Of a stretch of 64,000 nt of DNA, positions 1 to 9,877 are shown piece after piece. The stretch is from Clostridium sp. TW13 (GTDB lineage Bacteria; Bacillota; Clostridia; Clostridiales; Clostridiaceae). The stretch is taken from contig NZ_BROD01000001.1 of assembly GCF_024345225.1 (NCBI RefSeq), forward strand, positions 3,670,516 through 3,734,515, written 5' to 3'. The notes under the pieces were generated by a model. The model did not search any database and was not told the origin of the DNA. It saw only the letters and a program-made list of their open reading frames with translations. Position 1 is the first letter of the stretch. Every line of letters starts with the position of its first letter. Both the position numbers and the translations under genes were made by a program.

Positions 1-52
1 CAGTCTTCGTTTTTATCCAAGTACATGTTTCCATCACTTAGATGTTCTCCAT

Positions 53-1569
<1,517 letters not shown>

Positions 1570-1799
1570 AGCAGATGTTCCAAATTTCACATTTGGCACA
1601 GATGCTTACTTCACGCTCGCGGGAAGTTTCCTTTTGAAAAACTCCTTACACCTTGCGGAAGTATCATTTTAAGTCTCATCTTAGCTTTCGCTTAAAAGAA
1701 TTGCTGGTCTTAAAAAAAGTTCATATGAACTATTAGTTTCCTCTGTTTAATTTTCAAAGATCATCTTGTTTTATTTTGTCACCGTTTGGCGACTTGTTT

Positions 1800-1828
1800 A
1801 TCTTATCATCCAAAGTGTTTTGTGTCAA
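1800..1828 (-). promoter_or_regulatory. rRNA promoter, proximal
   Basis: Minus-strand promoter with a perfect -35 TTGACA (1823-1828), a 17-nt spacer and -10 TAAGAT (1800-1805). It lies about 230 nt upstream of the mature 16S 5' end, a normal leader length for a clostridial rRNA operon. Confidence 0.8.
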
Positions 1829-1911
1829 CACTTTTTTTGAAAAGTTTTTTATGAGATTCAAACCTTATTTTAGTTCGAATTTCTCATGCATCGCTCAGCG
1901 ACATTGACTAT

Positions 1912-1941
1912 ATTATCATATCCTCCAAAGTAAAGAGTCTT
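1912..1941 (-). promoter_or_regulatory. rRNA promoter, distal
   Basis: Second minus-strand promoter candidate with -10 GATAAT (1912-1917), an 18-nt spacer and a weak -35 AAGACT (1936-1941). The stretch CTTTGGA(T/G)GATA followed by GTCGC is shared with the proximal promoter, which suggests duplicated tandem rRNA promoters. Confidence 0.5.
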
Positions 1942-2032
1942 ATATTTTATTAACTATCTAAATTATTCTTATATTTCTACTTTATTCTCAATATAGTACA
2001 CTTTTTTGTATATTGATACACTAGGAAATGTT

Positions 2033-2076
2033 TATCAATAACACTTATGCACTTTAATAACATAATGTTATTGATA
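2033..2076 (-). terminator. inverted repeat after phosphoesterase gene
   Basis: A 10-bp inverted repeat, TATCAATAAC (2033-2042) and GTTATTGATA (2067-2076), directly follows the stop codon at 2077. No clean U-run follows on the minus strand, so terminator function is uncertain. Confidence 0.35.
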
Positions 2077-3369
2077 CTAATTATTTTTAACACCTACTAT
2101 TGTATTAAAAGTTACTTTTAAAGCATTTGTGCTCTCTCTACCAAAAGATTCTATTGCCTTTATTACAACCTCATATTGAGTGCCTCTAGATAAATTACTT
2201 AGTGTTACTGTAAATCTATCAGCAGAATTACTTGTAAAAAAATCTGATAACAATAAAAACTCTTCTTCTTGCTTACCTGTCGTTTTATTAAATACTTGTA
2301 TCTTATATGAATGAACAAAATCTTCATGATATCCTTTAGAGAAACTTACATTTGCTGAATCCCCTGTGATTTTTGATGCCTTAATAACAGCATCATTTTT
2401 AAAATATGGATTTGATCTTTTTTGTTTACGTTCATCGGTATATACAAATTTACTCTTATCACTAGGTTCTTCAATTATCCATTTATTATTTATAATCTTT
2501 CTATTATAAAAATCCAACCTTGTTATTGTTACAACATTATTTTTAACATTAACTAATAACCCTTGTGCTAATTGTCCTTTTAATATTTCTTCCGAATTTA
2601 TTTTATTATTTTCTACACCTACATCTTTAAAGCCCCCCGTACCCACGCAGGTAAAATCCTTTTGATTTATTGATCTTTCATCACTTATTGGATAATGGGA
2701 ATGCCCTGAAAAACAAATCACCTGAGGATAATCCTTAAGTATCGGATAAAGAGCAGTATTTCCCCAATCATCACTCCCATACACAGTATCTTTTATATGT
2801 TGATGAACTATAACAAATATAGGTTTCTTAGAATCTTGACTTTTTGCCATCTCTAATTCTTCTTTTAACCATTGCTTTGCACTAACTCCAAAAGCTCCAT
2901 GCAACTCTGAAGATTCAGTATTTACAGTAATAAAGTGATATCCCTTTATTACTTTATGTTCATTTATTAATCCCCCAGTTTCTTCTTTATATCTATTTCT
3001 TGCTGCCTCAGGAGAAAGTCCATTAATATAATCATGGTTGCCCATTACAAATAACTTCTGAACCTTATTTGAAAAGGCTTCATCATATATTGCTTTAAAT
3101 CTTTTATACTCAGCAGTTTTTCCTGAATCAGTAATATCTCCTGCAATAACCATAGCATCTATATTTGCCATAGACTTTATAGTCTGAAATCCACTTCTAA
3201 GCTTTTCATCCTGCTCAGATTGCTCTTCTCTTAAATGCGTATCACTAAATACTCCAAAATTGAGTTCAGATCTTGTACTATCAGCAAATATTACCTTACA
3301 AGAAAATATACAATTTAATATAAACATAAATATAATTAATATACTAATCTTCTTATGAATTCTTTTCAT
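2077..3369 (-). CDS. secreted calcineurin-like phosphoesterase with C-terminal FN3-like domain
   Basis: Predicted extracellular metal-dependent phosphoesterase. The N-terminus has Lys/Arg, then a long hydrophobic stretch (signal peptide, possibly a lipoprotein since it holds ...CIFSC). The calcineurin-like motifs appear in order: FSDTHL (DxH), GDITDSG (GDxxD), MGNHDY (GNHD), IVHQHI, and SGHSHYP (GHSH). After about residue 320 the sequence looks like a fibronectin type III domain (...GTQYEVVIKAIESFGRESTNA...). The frame opens 12 nt further upstream, but that ATG directly abuts the AGGAGA ribosome-binding site (3381-3386). The start at 3369 gives 11 nt of spacing and a normal signal peptide. 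The substrate is unknown; relatives include secreted phosphatases and nucleotidases. It stands alone, reading toward the rRNA operon. Confidence 0.85.
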   Translation of the reverse strand: MKRIHKKISILIIFMFILNCIFSCKVIFADSTRSELNFGVFSDTHLREEQSEQDEKLRSGFQTIKSMANIDAMVIAGDITDSGKTAEYKRFKAIYDEAFSNKVQKLFVMGNHDYINGLSPEAARNRYKEETGGLINEHKVIKGYHFITVNTESSELHGAFGVSAKQWLKEELEMAKSQDSKKPIFVIVHQHIKDTVYGSDDWGNTALYPILKDYPQVICFSGHSHYPISDERSINQKDFTCVGTGGFKDVGVENNKINSEEILKGQLAQGLLVNVKNNVVTITRLDFYNRKIINNKWIIEEPSDKSKFVYTDERKQKRSNPYFKNDAVIKASKITGDSANVSFSKGYHEDFVHSYKIQVFNKTTGKQEEEFLLLSDFFTSNSADRFTVTLSNLSRGTQYEVVIKAIESFGRESTNALKVTFNTIVGVKNN

Positions 3370-3543
3370 AGAACAAATCATCTCCTATTTAAAACATAAG
3401 ATTATTATTTTAAAAAACTAGCTTCTTTATTCATAACCATCTTAATAATTAAAATATAATTTTAACTCGATACACATTAAAGAAGCCTCCCATAATAACA
3501 TGATTTTATTTTTCACTTTATTTGTGGCATAATAAAAATAATT

Positions 3544-3615
3544 AAGGCATCTGAAAATAAATAACAAGTCTAAATAAACTAGCATATAAACTTATTTATT
3601 TTTTTCTAGATGACC
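3544..3615 (+). repeat. dispersed palindromic element, copy 1
   Basis: About 72 bp. The left end AAGGCATCTGAAAATAAATA and the right end (...TAAATTATTTTTTTCTAGATGACC-like) form an imperfect terminal inverted repeat. The middle, AACAAGTCTAAATAAACTAG then CATATAAAC, is shared with copies at 22988, 24627 and 63385. It lies 22 bp before the sirtuin start codon. Confidence 0.75.
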
Positions 3616-3637
3616 AATATGTTATGGAGATGTTTTT

Positions 3638-4375
3638 ATGAGTATTGAAAAATTATCAGAGATTATAAAGGAAAGTAATAATATTGTTTTCTTCGGTGGC
3701 GCTGGTTGTAGTTGTGAAAGTGGTATACCAGACTTTAGAAGCTCAAATGGGTTGTTTAATGAAAAACTAAACATTACCTTTACTCCTGAACAGTTAGTAT
3801 CCCATTCATTTTATATAAGATATCCAGAAGAATTTTTCAACTTTTATAAATCTAAGCTTATATACCCAGAAGCTAAGCCTAATGCAGCACATTTAGCATT
3901 AGCTAAACTTGAGGAAATAGGAAAATTAAAAGCTATTGTAACTCAAAATATTGATGGTCTTCATCAAGCAGCAGGGTCTAAAAATGTTTTTGAGCTTCAT
4001 GGATCTGTTCATAGAAATTATTGCACCAATTGTCATGCATTCTATGATGCAGAATTCATTTTAGAATCAGAAGGAGTTCCTACTTGTACAAAATGTGGTG
4101 GAAGAGTTAAACCTGATGTGGTTTTATATGAAGAGGGGTTAGATGATACTGTAATTATGGGGGCAGTAGATGCAATTTCTAAAGCTGATACTCTTATTAT
4201 TGGAGGAACTTCTCTTGTTGTTTATCCAGCGGCAGGGCTTATAAATTACTTCAAAGGAAAAAACCTTGTACTTATAAATAAGAGTTCTACTTCTGCTGAC
4301 TCAAAAGCTAATTTAGTTATTAATGATTCTATAGGTAAAGTTTTAAATGAAGCTGTCAAACTCAGCAACATCTAA
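3638..4375 (+). CDS. cobB: SIR2-family NAD-dependent protein deacylase
   Basis: Sirtuin of 245 aa, the usual length for bacterial class U/III enzymes. It removes acyl groups from lysines using NAD and forms nicotinamide and O-acyl-ADP-ribose in the cytoplasm. Visible motifs are GAGCSCESGIPDFRS (about residues 22-35), TQNIDGLHQAAGS, the catalytic His in ELHGSVH, two CxxC zinc pairs (CTNC and CTKC), and GTSLVVYP near the end. The start follows GGAG with 8 nt spacing. A strong terminator follows, so it is monocistronic. A copy of the dispersed palindromic element sits just upstream in the probable 5' UTR. Confidence 0.95.
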   Translation: MSIEKLSEIIKESNNIVFFGGAGCSCESGIPDFRSSNGLFNEKLNITFTPEQLVSHSFYIRYPEEFFNFYKSKLIYPEAKPNAAHLALAKLEEIGKLKAIVTQNIDGLHQAAGSKNVFELHGSVHRNYCTNCHAFYDAEFILESEGVPTCTKCGGRVKPDVVLYEEGLDDTVIMGAVDAISKADTLIIGGTSLVVYPAAGLINYFKGKNLVLINKSSTSADSKANLVINDSIGKVLNEAVKLSNI

Positions 4376-4380
4376 TTAAG

Positions 4381-4427
4381 TTAAGGTATTCTTTTATGAT
4401 TAATAAGAGGATACCTTAATTTTTTTA
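4381..4427 (+). terminator. Rho-independent terminator of the sirtuin gene
   Basis: The stem TTAAGGTAT ... ATACCTTAA, extended by CTTTT-like pairing inside, is followed by a run of T (4419-4426). Confidence 0.8.
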
Positions 4428-4493
4428 ATCACTCATTTTTTCTTTTGAATTCAAATATACTATAGTAATAATTTTAAAGAGGTGTCCTCAATC

Positions 4494-4940
4494 ATGATAA
4501 GACTCATTATAATATTATTACTAATAGGAGCTCTAGCCGTTATGTACTATATATATGAAACTAAGATTATTGGCTATAAACGTGATTTAACTCGTAAGGC
4601 AAAACAATATAATAATCTTAAGACCCAATATAATAATCTTATAAATGAAAATAAAAGCATAAATAAAAATTTAAAAATAACATCTGTTCCTCTTTCTTCA
4701 ACTAATGGAATTACAAACGAAAATGTGCCACTTAGATTAGCTCCTCTAGAAAACAGTAATATTATTAATATTGTTTCTAATAAAAGTGAAGTATTTATAT
4801 ATGATGAAGTTCGTGTAGAAAATACTTCTTGGTATTATATAAATATCCCTTCTCTTGGCAATATAAACTCTAAGGGATGGATAAGTAGAAGAGACTTTTC
4901 TCTTATAATTAGTTCTTCCCAAAAAATAACACATTCTTAA
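4494..4940 (+). CDS. membrane-anchored protein with coiled coil and SH3-like domain
   Basis: Small protein of about 148 aa. An N-terminal transmembrane helix (IRLIIILLLIGALAVMYYIY) is followed by a basic, Asn/Gln/Lys-rich coiled-coil stretch with the repeat QYNNLKTQYNNL. The C-terminal part (roughly residues 75-140) resembles a bacterial SH3 domain: VPLRLAPLENSNII, SEVFIYDEV, NTSWYYINIPS, KGWISRRDF. SH3b domains commonly bind cell wall. The frame opens at a GTG (4482) that overlaps the Shine-Dalgarno AGAGGTG; the ATG at 4494 is the better start. Its role is unknown; it is probably an envelope protein with the SH3 domain outside. Confidence 0.65.
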   Translation: MIRLIIILLLIGALAVMYYIYETKIIGYKRDLTRKAKQYNNLKTQYNNLINENKSINKNLKITSVPLSSTNGITNENVPLRLAPLENSNIINIVSNKSEVFIYDEVRVENTSWYYINIPSLGNINSKGWISRRDFSLIISSSQKITHS

Positions 4941-5211
4941 TATAAAATAAAACTCTCCTTAATTTAGAATTGATATTTTTTTATTGAGCATAGTAGTAAG
5001 TGTAAACAATAAATACTCTCCTGCTTACATTTAAAAGTTACAGAAATGCTTAGATAGGTTTTTCACTATATTTATATGTATATATTTAAATAGTTAAAAT
5101 GTTTTATATATAAATATTTAACTATGTTTATAGATTTATATATAAATATTTATAGTAAAAATGCGCCTTTTGAGACTCTGTACATATAAAATTATTGGAA
5201 GAAGGGTTAAA

Positions 5212-6039
5212 ATGAAGAAAAGACTTTTTAGTATTATCTCCTTAACACTGATGTTTCTAATTTTATTTTCTAATATAGCCTTTGCTCAAGAAATAGAAAG
5301 ATATGAATCTGGTGGACCTACTCACTCGCATCAAATTTTCTGCGCTCAAGCAATTGAAATTTTAATTAATGATTATGGAGTAGAAAAAATAAAACCCATA
5401 TTAAGGGGTGAACGGACTATAGTTGCATCTGCTGATTTACCAGATGTAGATGAAAAAGATTATTGTTATGCTTATCATTTTTATAATCCATATACCAATA
5501 AGAACTATTGGCCTATATCATCCAAAATTCAAAATATCACCGGCCTTACTCAATTTAATAAGCACCTTAATAATGCTGTAAATTATTATTCAACAAACAA
5601 AGAATATGCGTTGACTGAACTTGGTAGGGCGATTCATTACTTCGAAGATGTGAACGAACCACATCATGCAGCAAATCTAACTGCACTTAATAGTACTCAT
5701 GCTTTTTATGAAAAGTATGTAGATCACAGAAATGCTGATTTTTTAGTTTGCCATAGTACCAAATATGATGACTTTAAAGATATGACATTTATGGAGTACT
5801 GCAATACAGTTTTCATTGATAGTGCTAAACTTTCTTATACCTATAAAGATATAGTAAATAATCCTTTTAAGTATTCTAAAGATGATGGATGGTATGAGGC
5901 TGCAAGTATAACTTTGGATAATTTGCAAGAAAACTTAGCGTCTATAATACTTAGATTTTATGAAGAGGTTGGAGAAATAGATTTTTCTCCAACCTCTTCA
6001 ATTACATATTATTTAACTTCAAATTCGGGTGCTTTGTAA
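5212..6039 (+). CDS. plc: secreted zinc-dependent phospholipase C, alpha-toxin/B. cereus PLC family
   Basis: Hydrolyses phosphatidylcholine-type lipids to diacylglycerol and a phosphoalcohol, outside the cell. A clear signal peptide ends near NIAFA|QE. The zinc-ligand motifs follow the family order: THSHQIF (His), ADLPDVD (Asp), YHFYNP (His), AIHYFEDVNEPHHAAN (His/Asp/His), and STHAFYEKYVDHR (His ... Glu). Like B. cereus PLC it has only the catalytic domain and no C-terminal PLAT/C2 membrane-binding domain, so it need not be strongly haemolytic. The usual mature N-terminal Trp that ligates zinc by its backbone is not seen after the predicted cleavage site. The start at 5212 follows GAAGGG; an in-frame ATG at 5161 lacks a site. 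The last 20 or so codons run through a 17-bp hairpin and overlap the opposing gene by 31 bp. Confidence 0.88.
   Translation: MKKRLFSIISLTLMFLILFSNIAFAQEIERYESGGPTHSHQIFCAQAIEILINDYGVEKIKPILRGERTIVASADLPDVDEKDYCYAYHFYNPYTNKNYWPISSKIQNITGLTQFNKHLNNAVNYYSTNKEYALTELGRAIHYFEDVNEPHHAANLTALNSTHAFYEKYVDHRNADFLVCHSTKYDDFKDMTFMEYCNTVFIDSAKLSYTYKDIVNNPFKYSKDDGWYEAASITLDNLQENLASIILRFYEEVGEIDFSPTSSITYYLTSNSGAL
5961..6000. terminator. perfect 17-bp hairpin between convergent genes, inside the PLC frame
   Basis: TGAAGAGGTTGGAGAAA (5961-5977) and its exact complement (5984-6000) are separated by 6 nt. It lies 9 bp beyond the stop of the opposing minus-strand gene and within the last codons of the PLC gene. 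Neither side has a strong U-run. Confidence 0.6.
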
Positions 6040-7061
6040 CAAAAAATTGATGTATCTACTTTACAACTATATAAACACTTACCACTTTCTAAAGAATAAA
6101 CATATATTCTTTGCTTACGCTCTGAATCAGAAGCCATATCCATTAAATATATTTTGCCATCATCAACTATCATTCTTTGTTCTACAGGTTCTTTTACATT
6201 TATTTTATATTTCTTAATGACTTGTCCTTGCTCGTTTATCGCAAAAACTGTATCACCATCTTGTGTTGCCATATATAATATTCCATTATTAAAAGCTGAA
6301 AAAGAGTTTAATGTTTCTTTTACTTCTTCTGGAAGATTAACCTTGGTTAACTGATCATGTATTGAATCATATATAATCATATAATGCGTTTCTTCTTTAA
6401 TTTCATTTTGTATTGAATAAATGAAATAACTTTTCCCATTTTGCCCTTTTAATATGTTCATATCTGGTAAGTTTTTTGCCACTATGCTTTCTTTTAATAA
6501 TTTTCCACTATCTAAATCAAACTTATATGCCTTAATCAAATGATCAATTCGTTGATTTGGTTTTTCTGCCGTATAACCTTCTGTAATTACCTCTACATAG
6601 TTGTCTATAATTCTTACCTGTAGTGTAGACTTTGAATCTTTAACATCATCTTTAGTCCTAACTATCTTTTTTGATTCTTTATTCTTTATGTTTAAATCTA
6701 AAGATCCATTCTCAATACATGCATATACACAAAATTTATCATTTTCATCAATAAATTCATCATATATAGTTTTTCCTCTTAGTAAATCCTTATTTTCCAC
6801 TATGTTTTTGTAGGGACCATAATCATGAAAATAATTAGCTTTAGAGACTTGAACACCATCTTTCCCAATAGAAACAGAATTTACTCCATATTCTCCAACT
6901 TGCTTATACACTTGAAATTTTACATTTCCAAATTCCTTTATATCTCCTGACTCACTACCAATATCATATTTCACTTCACTTGTAGAAGCATTAAATATAA
7001 TCCAGCCAAGTACAGGTATTATTGCAAATAAAATTAATATATAAAAATATCTCTTCTTCAT
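6009..7061 (-). CDS. membrane-anchored protein encoded with an ABC transporter, function unknown
   Basis: Protein of 350 aa with one N-terminal hydrophobic helix (residues 5-25) and a long, beta-rich outer part with repeating blade-like phrases (VRIIDNYVEVITEGY, LIKAYKFDLDSGKLL, FAINEQGQVIKKYKI, RIYVYSLESGKCLYS). This reads like a beta-propeller. It is the last gene of the GntR-ATPase-permease operon, and its ribosome-binding site AGGAGGG overlaps the permease stop. In ytr-type operons such a gene can encode an extracytoplasmic accessory or sensor protein; that role here is inferred. Its 3' end overlaps the phospholipase C gene by 31 bp. Confidence 0.6.
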   Translation of the reverse strand: MKKRYFYILILFAIIPVLGWIIFNASTSEVKYDIGSESGDIKEFGNVKFQVYKQVGEYGVNSVSIGKDGVQVSKANYFHDYGPYKNIVENKDLLRGKTIYDEFIDENDKFCVYACIENGSLDLNIKNKESKKIVRTKDDVKDSKSTLQVRIIDNYVEVITEGYTAEKPNQRIDHLIKAYKFDLDSGKLLKESIVAKNLPDMNILKGQNGKSYFIYSIQNEIKEETHYMIIYDSIHDQLTKVNLPEEVKETLNSFSAFNNGILYMATQDGDTVFAINEQGQVIKKYKINVKEPVEQRMIVDDGKIYLMDMASDSERKQRIYVYSLESGKCLYSCKVDTSIFCYKAPEFEVK

Positions 7062-7070
7062 AATACCCTC

Positions 7071-7883
7071 CTAAACAGCAACCTTATTTTTTAATAGGTA
7101 ATTGCAATATACTATTGTTCCTATCATTGTAATGAAATAGAATCCTGAAATCATCCATTTTTTCTCTATATAATATAAGTTTTTTTGCGTAAAAATTAAA
7201 ATTGTAACCCCTAAAATAACTCCACCTAATATTAATCCTAAAATTAACCCTTTTATCCTAAAACTCCTCTCCATAGCACAGAAAAAAAATAGAAAACTTA
7301 TAATAGCAAGTGCTGTTATAACTAATAAACCATTAAGTGATAATCCCTTACTATATATGCCATTCTCACCTATAACATCTTTAAGTTTATAAGGTGCTAT
7401 TGCTTGTTGAATAATTATTTTTTTATTTACTACATAAAATCCTATCAAAGTAAACATAAAAGCAGATATACTACATAAAAGCATAGCTATTATGGTAATA
7501 AACTTTGCAGCATAAATTTTGGTTCTATTGAAAGGAAGCACTAGTAGAGTATAAATAGTTTTATTATTTCCAAACCATTCTCTATACCAAATCATTAACG
7601 AATAAGCTAATACCCCAAAGATAACAAGTGCAATTCCATAATTAATAACGTAATTATCATAGCATACAGATTTTATTGTAACCTGATCATATGGAACCTT
7701 TTTGAAATACTCCTCTACTGATTGTCCAGCTATTTTAGCTTTATCTTTATATGAATTCATTATATTATTAGCTTTAATTATAGAATTTCCAACACCTAGT
7801 ATTATATAAATCAAAAGTGCCGGTAAAAATACTTTAAAAATTCTATTCATTTCAATATCTATCAAAGTCATAAACTTACGCAT
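7071..7883 (-). CDS. ABC-2 type transporter permease
   Basis: Integral membrane protein of 270 aa with about six hydrophobic segments: near residues 17-32, 72-94, 130-152, 184-203, 210-231 and 240-262. A large extracytoplasmic loop lies after the first helix, as in YtrC/YtrD-like ABC-2 permeases. It overlaps the preceding ATPase gene by 8 nt (AATGCGTAA), a sign of translational coupling. The partner ATPase is at 7876-8571. The substrate cannot be told from sequence; related systems respond to cell-wall-active antibiotics. Confidence 0.8.
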   Translation of the reverse strand: MRKFMTLIDIEMNRIFKVFLPALLIYIILGVGNSIIKANNIMNSYKDKAKIAGQSVEEYFKKVPYDQVTIKSVCYDNYVINYGIALVIFGVLAYSLMIWYREWFGNNKTIYTLLVLPFNRTKIYAAKFITIIAMLLCSISAFMFTLIGFYVVNKKIIIQQAIAPYKLKDVIGENGIYSKGLSLNGLLVITALAIISFLFFFCAMERSFRIKGLILGLILGGVILGVTILIFTQKNLYYIEKKWMISGFYFITMIGTIVYCNYLLKNKVAV

Positions 7884-8571
7884 TCTTATATACCTCCCTC
7901 ATTACGTCCATAATAGATTTACCCTCTTCCTCTCTTATTTCTTCAGCTGAAAATTGCTTTACAACTCTTCCGTCCTCTAAAAGAATTACATCATCTGCTA
8001 AATTCTCAATTTCTCCTATTTCATGAGTACTAATAATAATAGCTTGTCCTTCTTCTGAAAACTCTCCTGTCATAGCTGATATAAAATCTTCCCTTGTGAA
8101 GAAATCCATGCCTGAAAATGGTTCGTCCATTAATAGATATTTACTCTTTTGACAATAACCCATTATTATCTTAACTCTAGCCATATTCCCTTTTGAAAGT
8201 TCTGCTATTTTTCTTTCTTTTGTTAGTTTAAAATACTCTAACATTCTATAAGCTTTGTCCATATCCCAATTGTCATAGAAAATATTCATGTAATTAAAGG
8301 ATTCTTCAATGGTCATGGTTGGATAATACACTGATATATCAGGTATAAATCCTAGCTTGTTATAAACTTTTGGTGAAAGTTTATAACCATCTATAAGAAT
8401 TTCCCCACTGTTTATTGGTATTAGTCCCATTATAGCCTTTAAGATTGTTGACTTCCCCACTCCGTTGATACCTAAAAGGCAGGTTACTCTTCCTTCTTTT
8501 ATAGTAAAGGATGCCTCATCTAGAGCTTTCAATTTTTTATACTTTTTCACCACATTTTTAACTTCAATCAT
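7876..8571 (-). CDS. ABC transporter ATP-binding protein, YtrB-like
   Basis: ATPase subunit of 231 aa. The Walker A is GINGVGKST (about residues 34-42), the Q-loop region is GFIPDISVY, the signature is a variant (LSKGNMARVKI instead of LSGGQ), the Walker B is YLLMDEPFSG, and the switch His is in IISTHE. The LSKGN signature is common in the YtrB/BcrA-type exporters. It sits between the GntR regulator and the permease, with GGGGG as ribosome-binding site. Confidence 0.9.
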   Translation of the reverse strand: MIEVKNVVKKYKKLKALDEASFTIKEGRVTCLLGINGVGKSTILKAIMGLIPINSGEILIDGYKLSPKVYNKLGFIPDISVYYPTMTIEESFNYMNIFYDNWDMDKAYRMLEYFKLTKERKIAELSKGNMARVKIIMGYCQKSKYLLMDEPFSGMDFFTREDFISAMTGEFSEEGQAIIISTHEIGEIENLADDVILLEDGRVVKQFSAEEIREEEGKSIMDVMREVYKNA

Positions 8572-8617
8572 GTTATCCCCCTATTGTATTAATTCATTAA
8601 CACACCACTATAAAATT

Positions 8618-8980
8618 TTACTCTTTCCATTTTTCTTCTAAAATGTTCATAACTTCTGATTTATTTACGTTTATTGCCTTTATTGCATTCATAAATATAT
8701 CTACAGCTTCATTTATAATATCATTTCTTATTTCTTGTATCTTCTCTGTATTGGTTGTTATGGTGCTTTGAAAATTTCTGACAGTTTCTATCATTCCTAG
8801 ATCCTCCATCTCTTTGTAGGCTCTTTGCACTGTATTTGGATTTACCTTTAAGGTAGCTGCCAATTCTCTTCTTGATGGTATTTCATCCCCAGACTTATAA
8901 TTTCCTAAAATAATTTGCTCTTTAAAATATCTTACAATTTGAATATAAATCGGTTCATTAGTATTGAAATTTATACTCAT
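8618..8980 (-). CDS. GntR-family repressor of the YtrA subfamily
   Basis: Short GntR regulator of 120 aa. Its winged helix has the motif PIYIQIVRYFKEQIILGNYKSGDEIPSRRELA, then NPNTVQRAYKEME, and it has only a short dimerisation tail, the mark of the YtrA subfamily. It probably represses its own operon with the ABC transporter at 6009-8571. An operator of the AGTGTA...TACACT type lies on its promoter at 9127-9152. The ribosome-binding site AAGGAG is about 13 nt before the ATG, longer than usual. Confidence 0.88.
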   Translation of the reverse strand: MSINFNTNEPIYIQIVRYFKEQIILGNYKSGDEIPSRRELAATLKVNPNTVQRAYKEMEDLGMIETVRNFQSTITTNTEKIQEIRNDIINEAVDIFMNAIKAINVNKSEVMNILEEKWKE

Positions 8981-9095
8981 TAATCATTCTCATCTCCTTT
9001 GTTTAATCTTTATTCTTATGTAATTCCTAATGCTTAAGTTCAATTTTCTTGTAAAAATAAGTGTATTATATGAAATCTAAAAGAATCTATACATT

Positions 9096-9119
9096 GTTAC
9101 TTAAATATAAGATAGTAAC
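9096..9119. promoter_or_regulatory. second inverted repeat upstream of the GntR operon
   Basis: GTTACT, 12 nt, AGTAAC: the same 6-12-6 layout as the main operator but a different sequence. It lies between the promoter and the gene and may be a secondary site. Confidence 0.35.
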
Positions 9120-9126
9120 TTACCAT

Positions 9127-9152
9127 AAGTGTATTATAGTAGTAATACACTT
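9127..9152 (-). promoter_or_regulatory. YtrA-type operator overlapping the GntR/ABC promoter
   Basis: The palindrome AAGTGTATTA-N6-TAATACACTT matches the AGTGTA...TACACT operator reported for YtrA regulators. On the minus strand it contains the -10 TATAAT, with a -35 TTGACT 18 nt upstream at about 9154-9162. Binding would directly block RNA polymerase. Confidence 0.8.
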
Positions 9153-9249
9153 ATTTAGTCAAGTGTTTTCCACAATTTTATAATGTATAATTTTCTACAA
9201 GTAGTACAACATAGTAATGATAAATTTTCTATAAAAGGAGATGAAAACT

Positions 9250-9501
9250 ATGTCTAGAGATGAAAAACTAAATGACTTTAAAAATACATTAGGTAATATA
9301 AAAGAAGAAATCTCTCATGGTACTGCTGTTTTAGGTGATGAAGCTAAGCATAGTGCCCAAAATCTAAAAGAAACTACAACTAAAGCTATGAGTAATATGG
9401 CTGATAGTGCTAAGGTGTTAGGTCACGAAATATCAAATGGTGCTAAAACATTTATGGAATCTACAAGCAAGATGTTTAATGATAAAAACCAAGGAAAATA
9501 G
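9250..9501 (+). CDS. small amphipathic helical protein, function unknown
   Basis: Protein of 83 aa with no hydrophobic segment, rich in Lys, Glu, Ala, Ser and Thr and predicted to be almost all helix. It has loose 11-residue-like repeats (DEAKHSAQNLKETTTKAMSN, DSAKVLGHEISNGAK) that recall LEA-like or YtxH/CsbD-like stress proteins. The ATG at 9250 lies 9 nt after AAAAGGAG; the in-frame ATG at 9241 touches that site and is unlikely. It has its own terminator. It is divergent from the GntR operon and may share its control region. Confidence 0.6.
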   Translation: MSRDEKLNDFKNTLGNIKEEISHGTAVLGDEAKHSAQNLKETTTKAMSNMADSAKVLGHEISNGAKTFMESTSKMFNDKNQGK

Positions 9502-9534
9502 AATCATCTCATTTATACTTTTTACTTCAACAAA

Positions 9535-9579
9535 AATAGCAGTTGTTATCTTTGAAATCATAATATAACAACTGCTATT
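9535..9579 (+). terminator. terminator-like 15-bp stem
   Basis: AATAGCAGTTGTTAT (9535-9549) pairs perfectly with 9565-9579, followed by ACTTTATAT on the plus strand. It is placed after the small helical protein gene; it may also act for the opposing 69-aa gene. Confidence 0.7.
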
Positions 9580-9667
9580 ACTTTATATATTTTCTAGTGT
9601 GATATTATATTATGTAACTTCATTTGCAAACTCACAATAAATACACAACTAGAAAGACCTTATCTCA

Positions 9668-9877
9668 CTATTTAACACCATACTTAATTTTTAAAACTTT
9701 ATATATTACAAACGGAAGTAATCCCAAAGAAAATGCAAATTTTCTATCTATAAATCCATTTGCAACACCATTTAATCCCCAATGAATAGGTACTCTGGCT
9801 GGTAAAATAGGTGTGAGTAAAAGCATTATGACTATTGGTACTACTAATATTAAAATATCTATTTTTGTAAATTTCAT
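9668..9877 (-). CDS. short DUF1648/SdpI-like membrane protein
   Basis: Protein of 69 aa with two hydrophobic segments and the DUF1648 hallmark ILPARVPIHWGLNGVANGF. In SdpI-type immunity proteins this domain is followed by four or more further helices; here the protein ends soon after. It is either a minimal DUF1648 protein or a truncated remnant. It follows the histidine kinase gene by about 100 bp, at the end of a two-component/ABC operon of the peptide-antibiotic-resistance type. The ribosome-binding site is weak. Confidence 0.55.
   Translation of the reverse strand: MKFTKIDILILVVPIVIMLLLTPILPARVPIHWGLNGVANGFIDRKFAFSLGLLPFVIYKVLKIKYGVK

Larger units (their letters stand above)
1570..2076 (-). 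other. rRNA operon leader and upstream region, no gene
   Basis: Stretch of about 500 nt without a protein gene. The part from 1570 to about 1795 is the transcribed 16S leader, which should carry the RNase III processing stem partner. Beyond the two promoters, only AT-rich sequence is seen up to the end of the phosphoesterase gene. Confidence 0.6.

Noticed and set aside
5090-5160. AT-rich direct repeat (TTTATATATAAATATTTA occurring twice) before the phospholipase C gene, considered as an origin-like or iteron element
   Set aside because: Only two copies in low-complexity AT sequence; more likely UP-element-like promoter sequence or chance.
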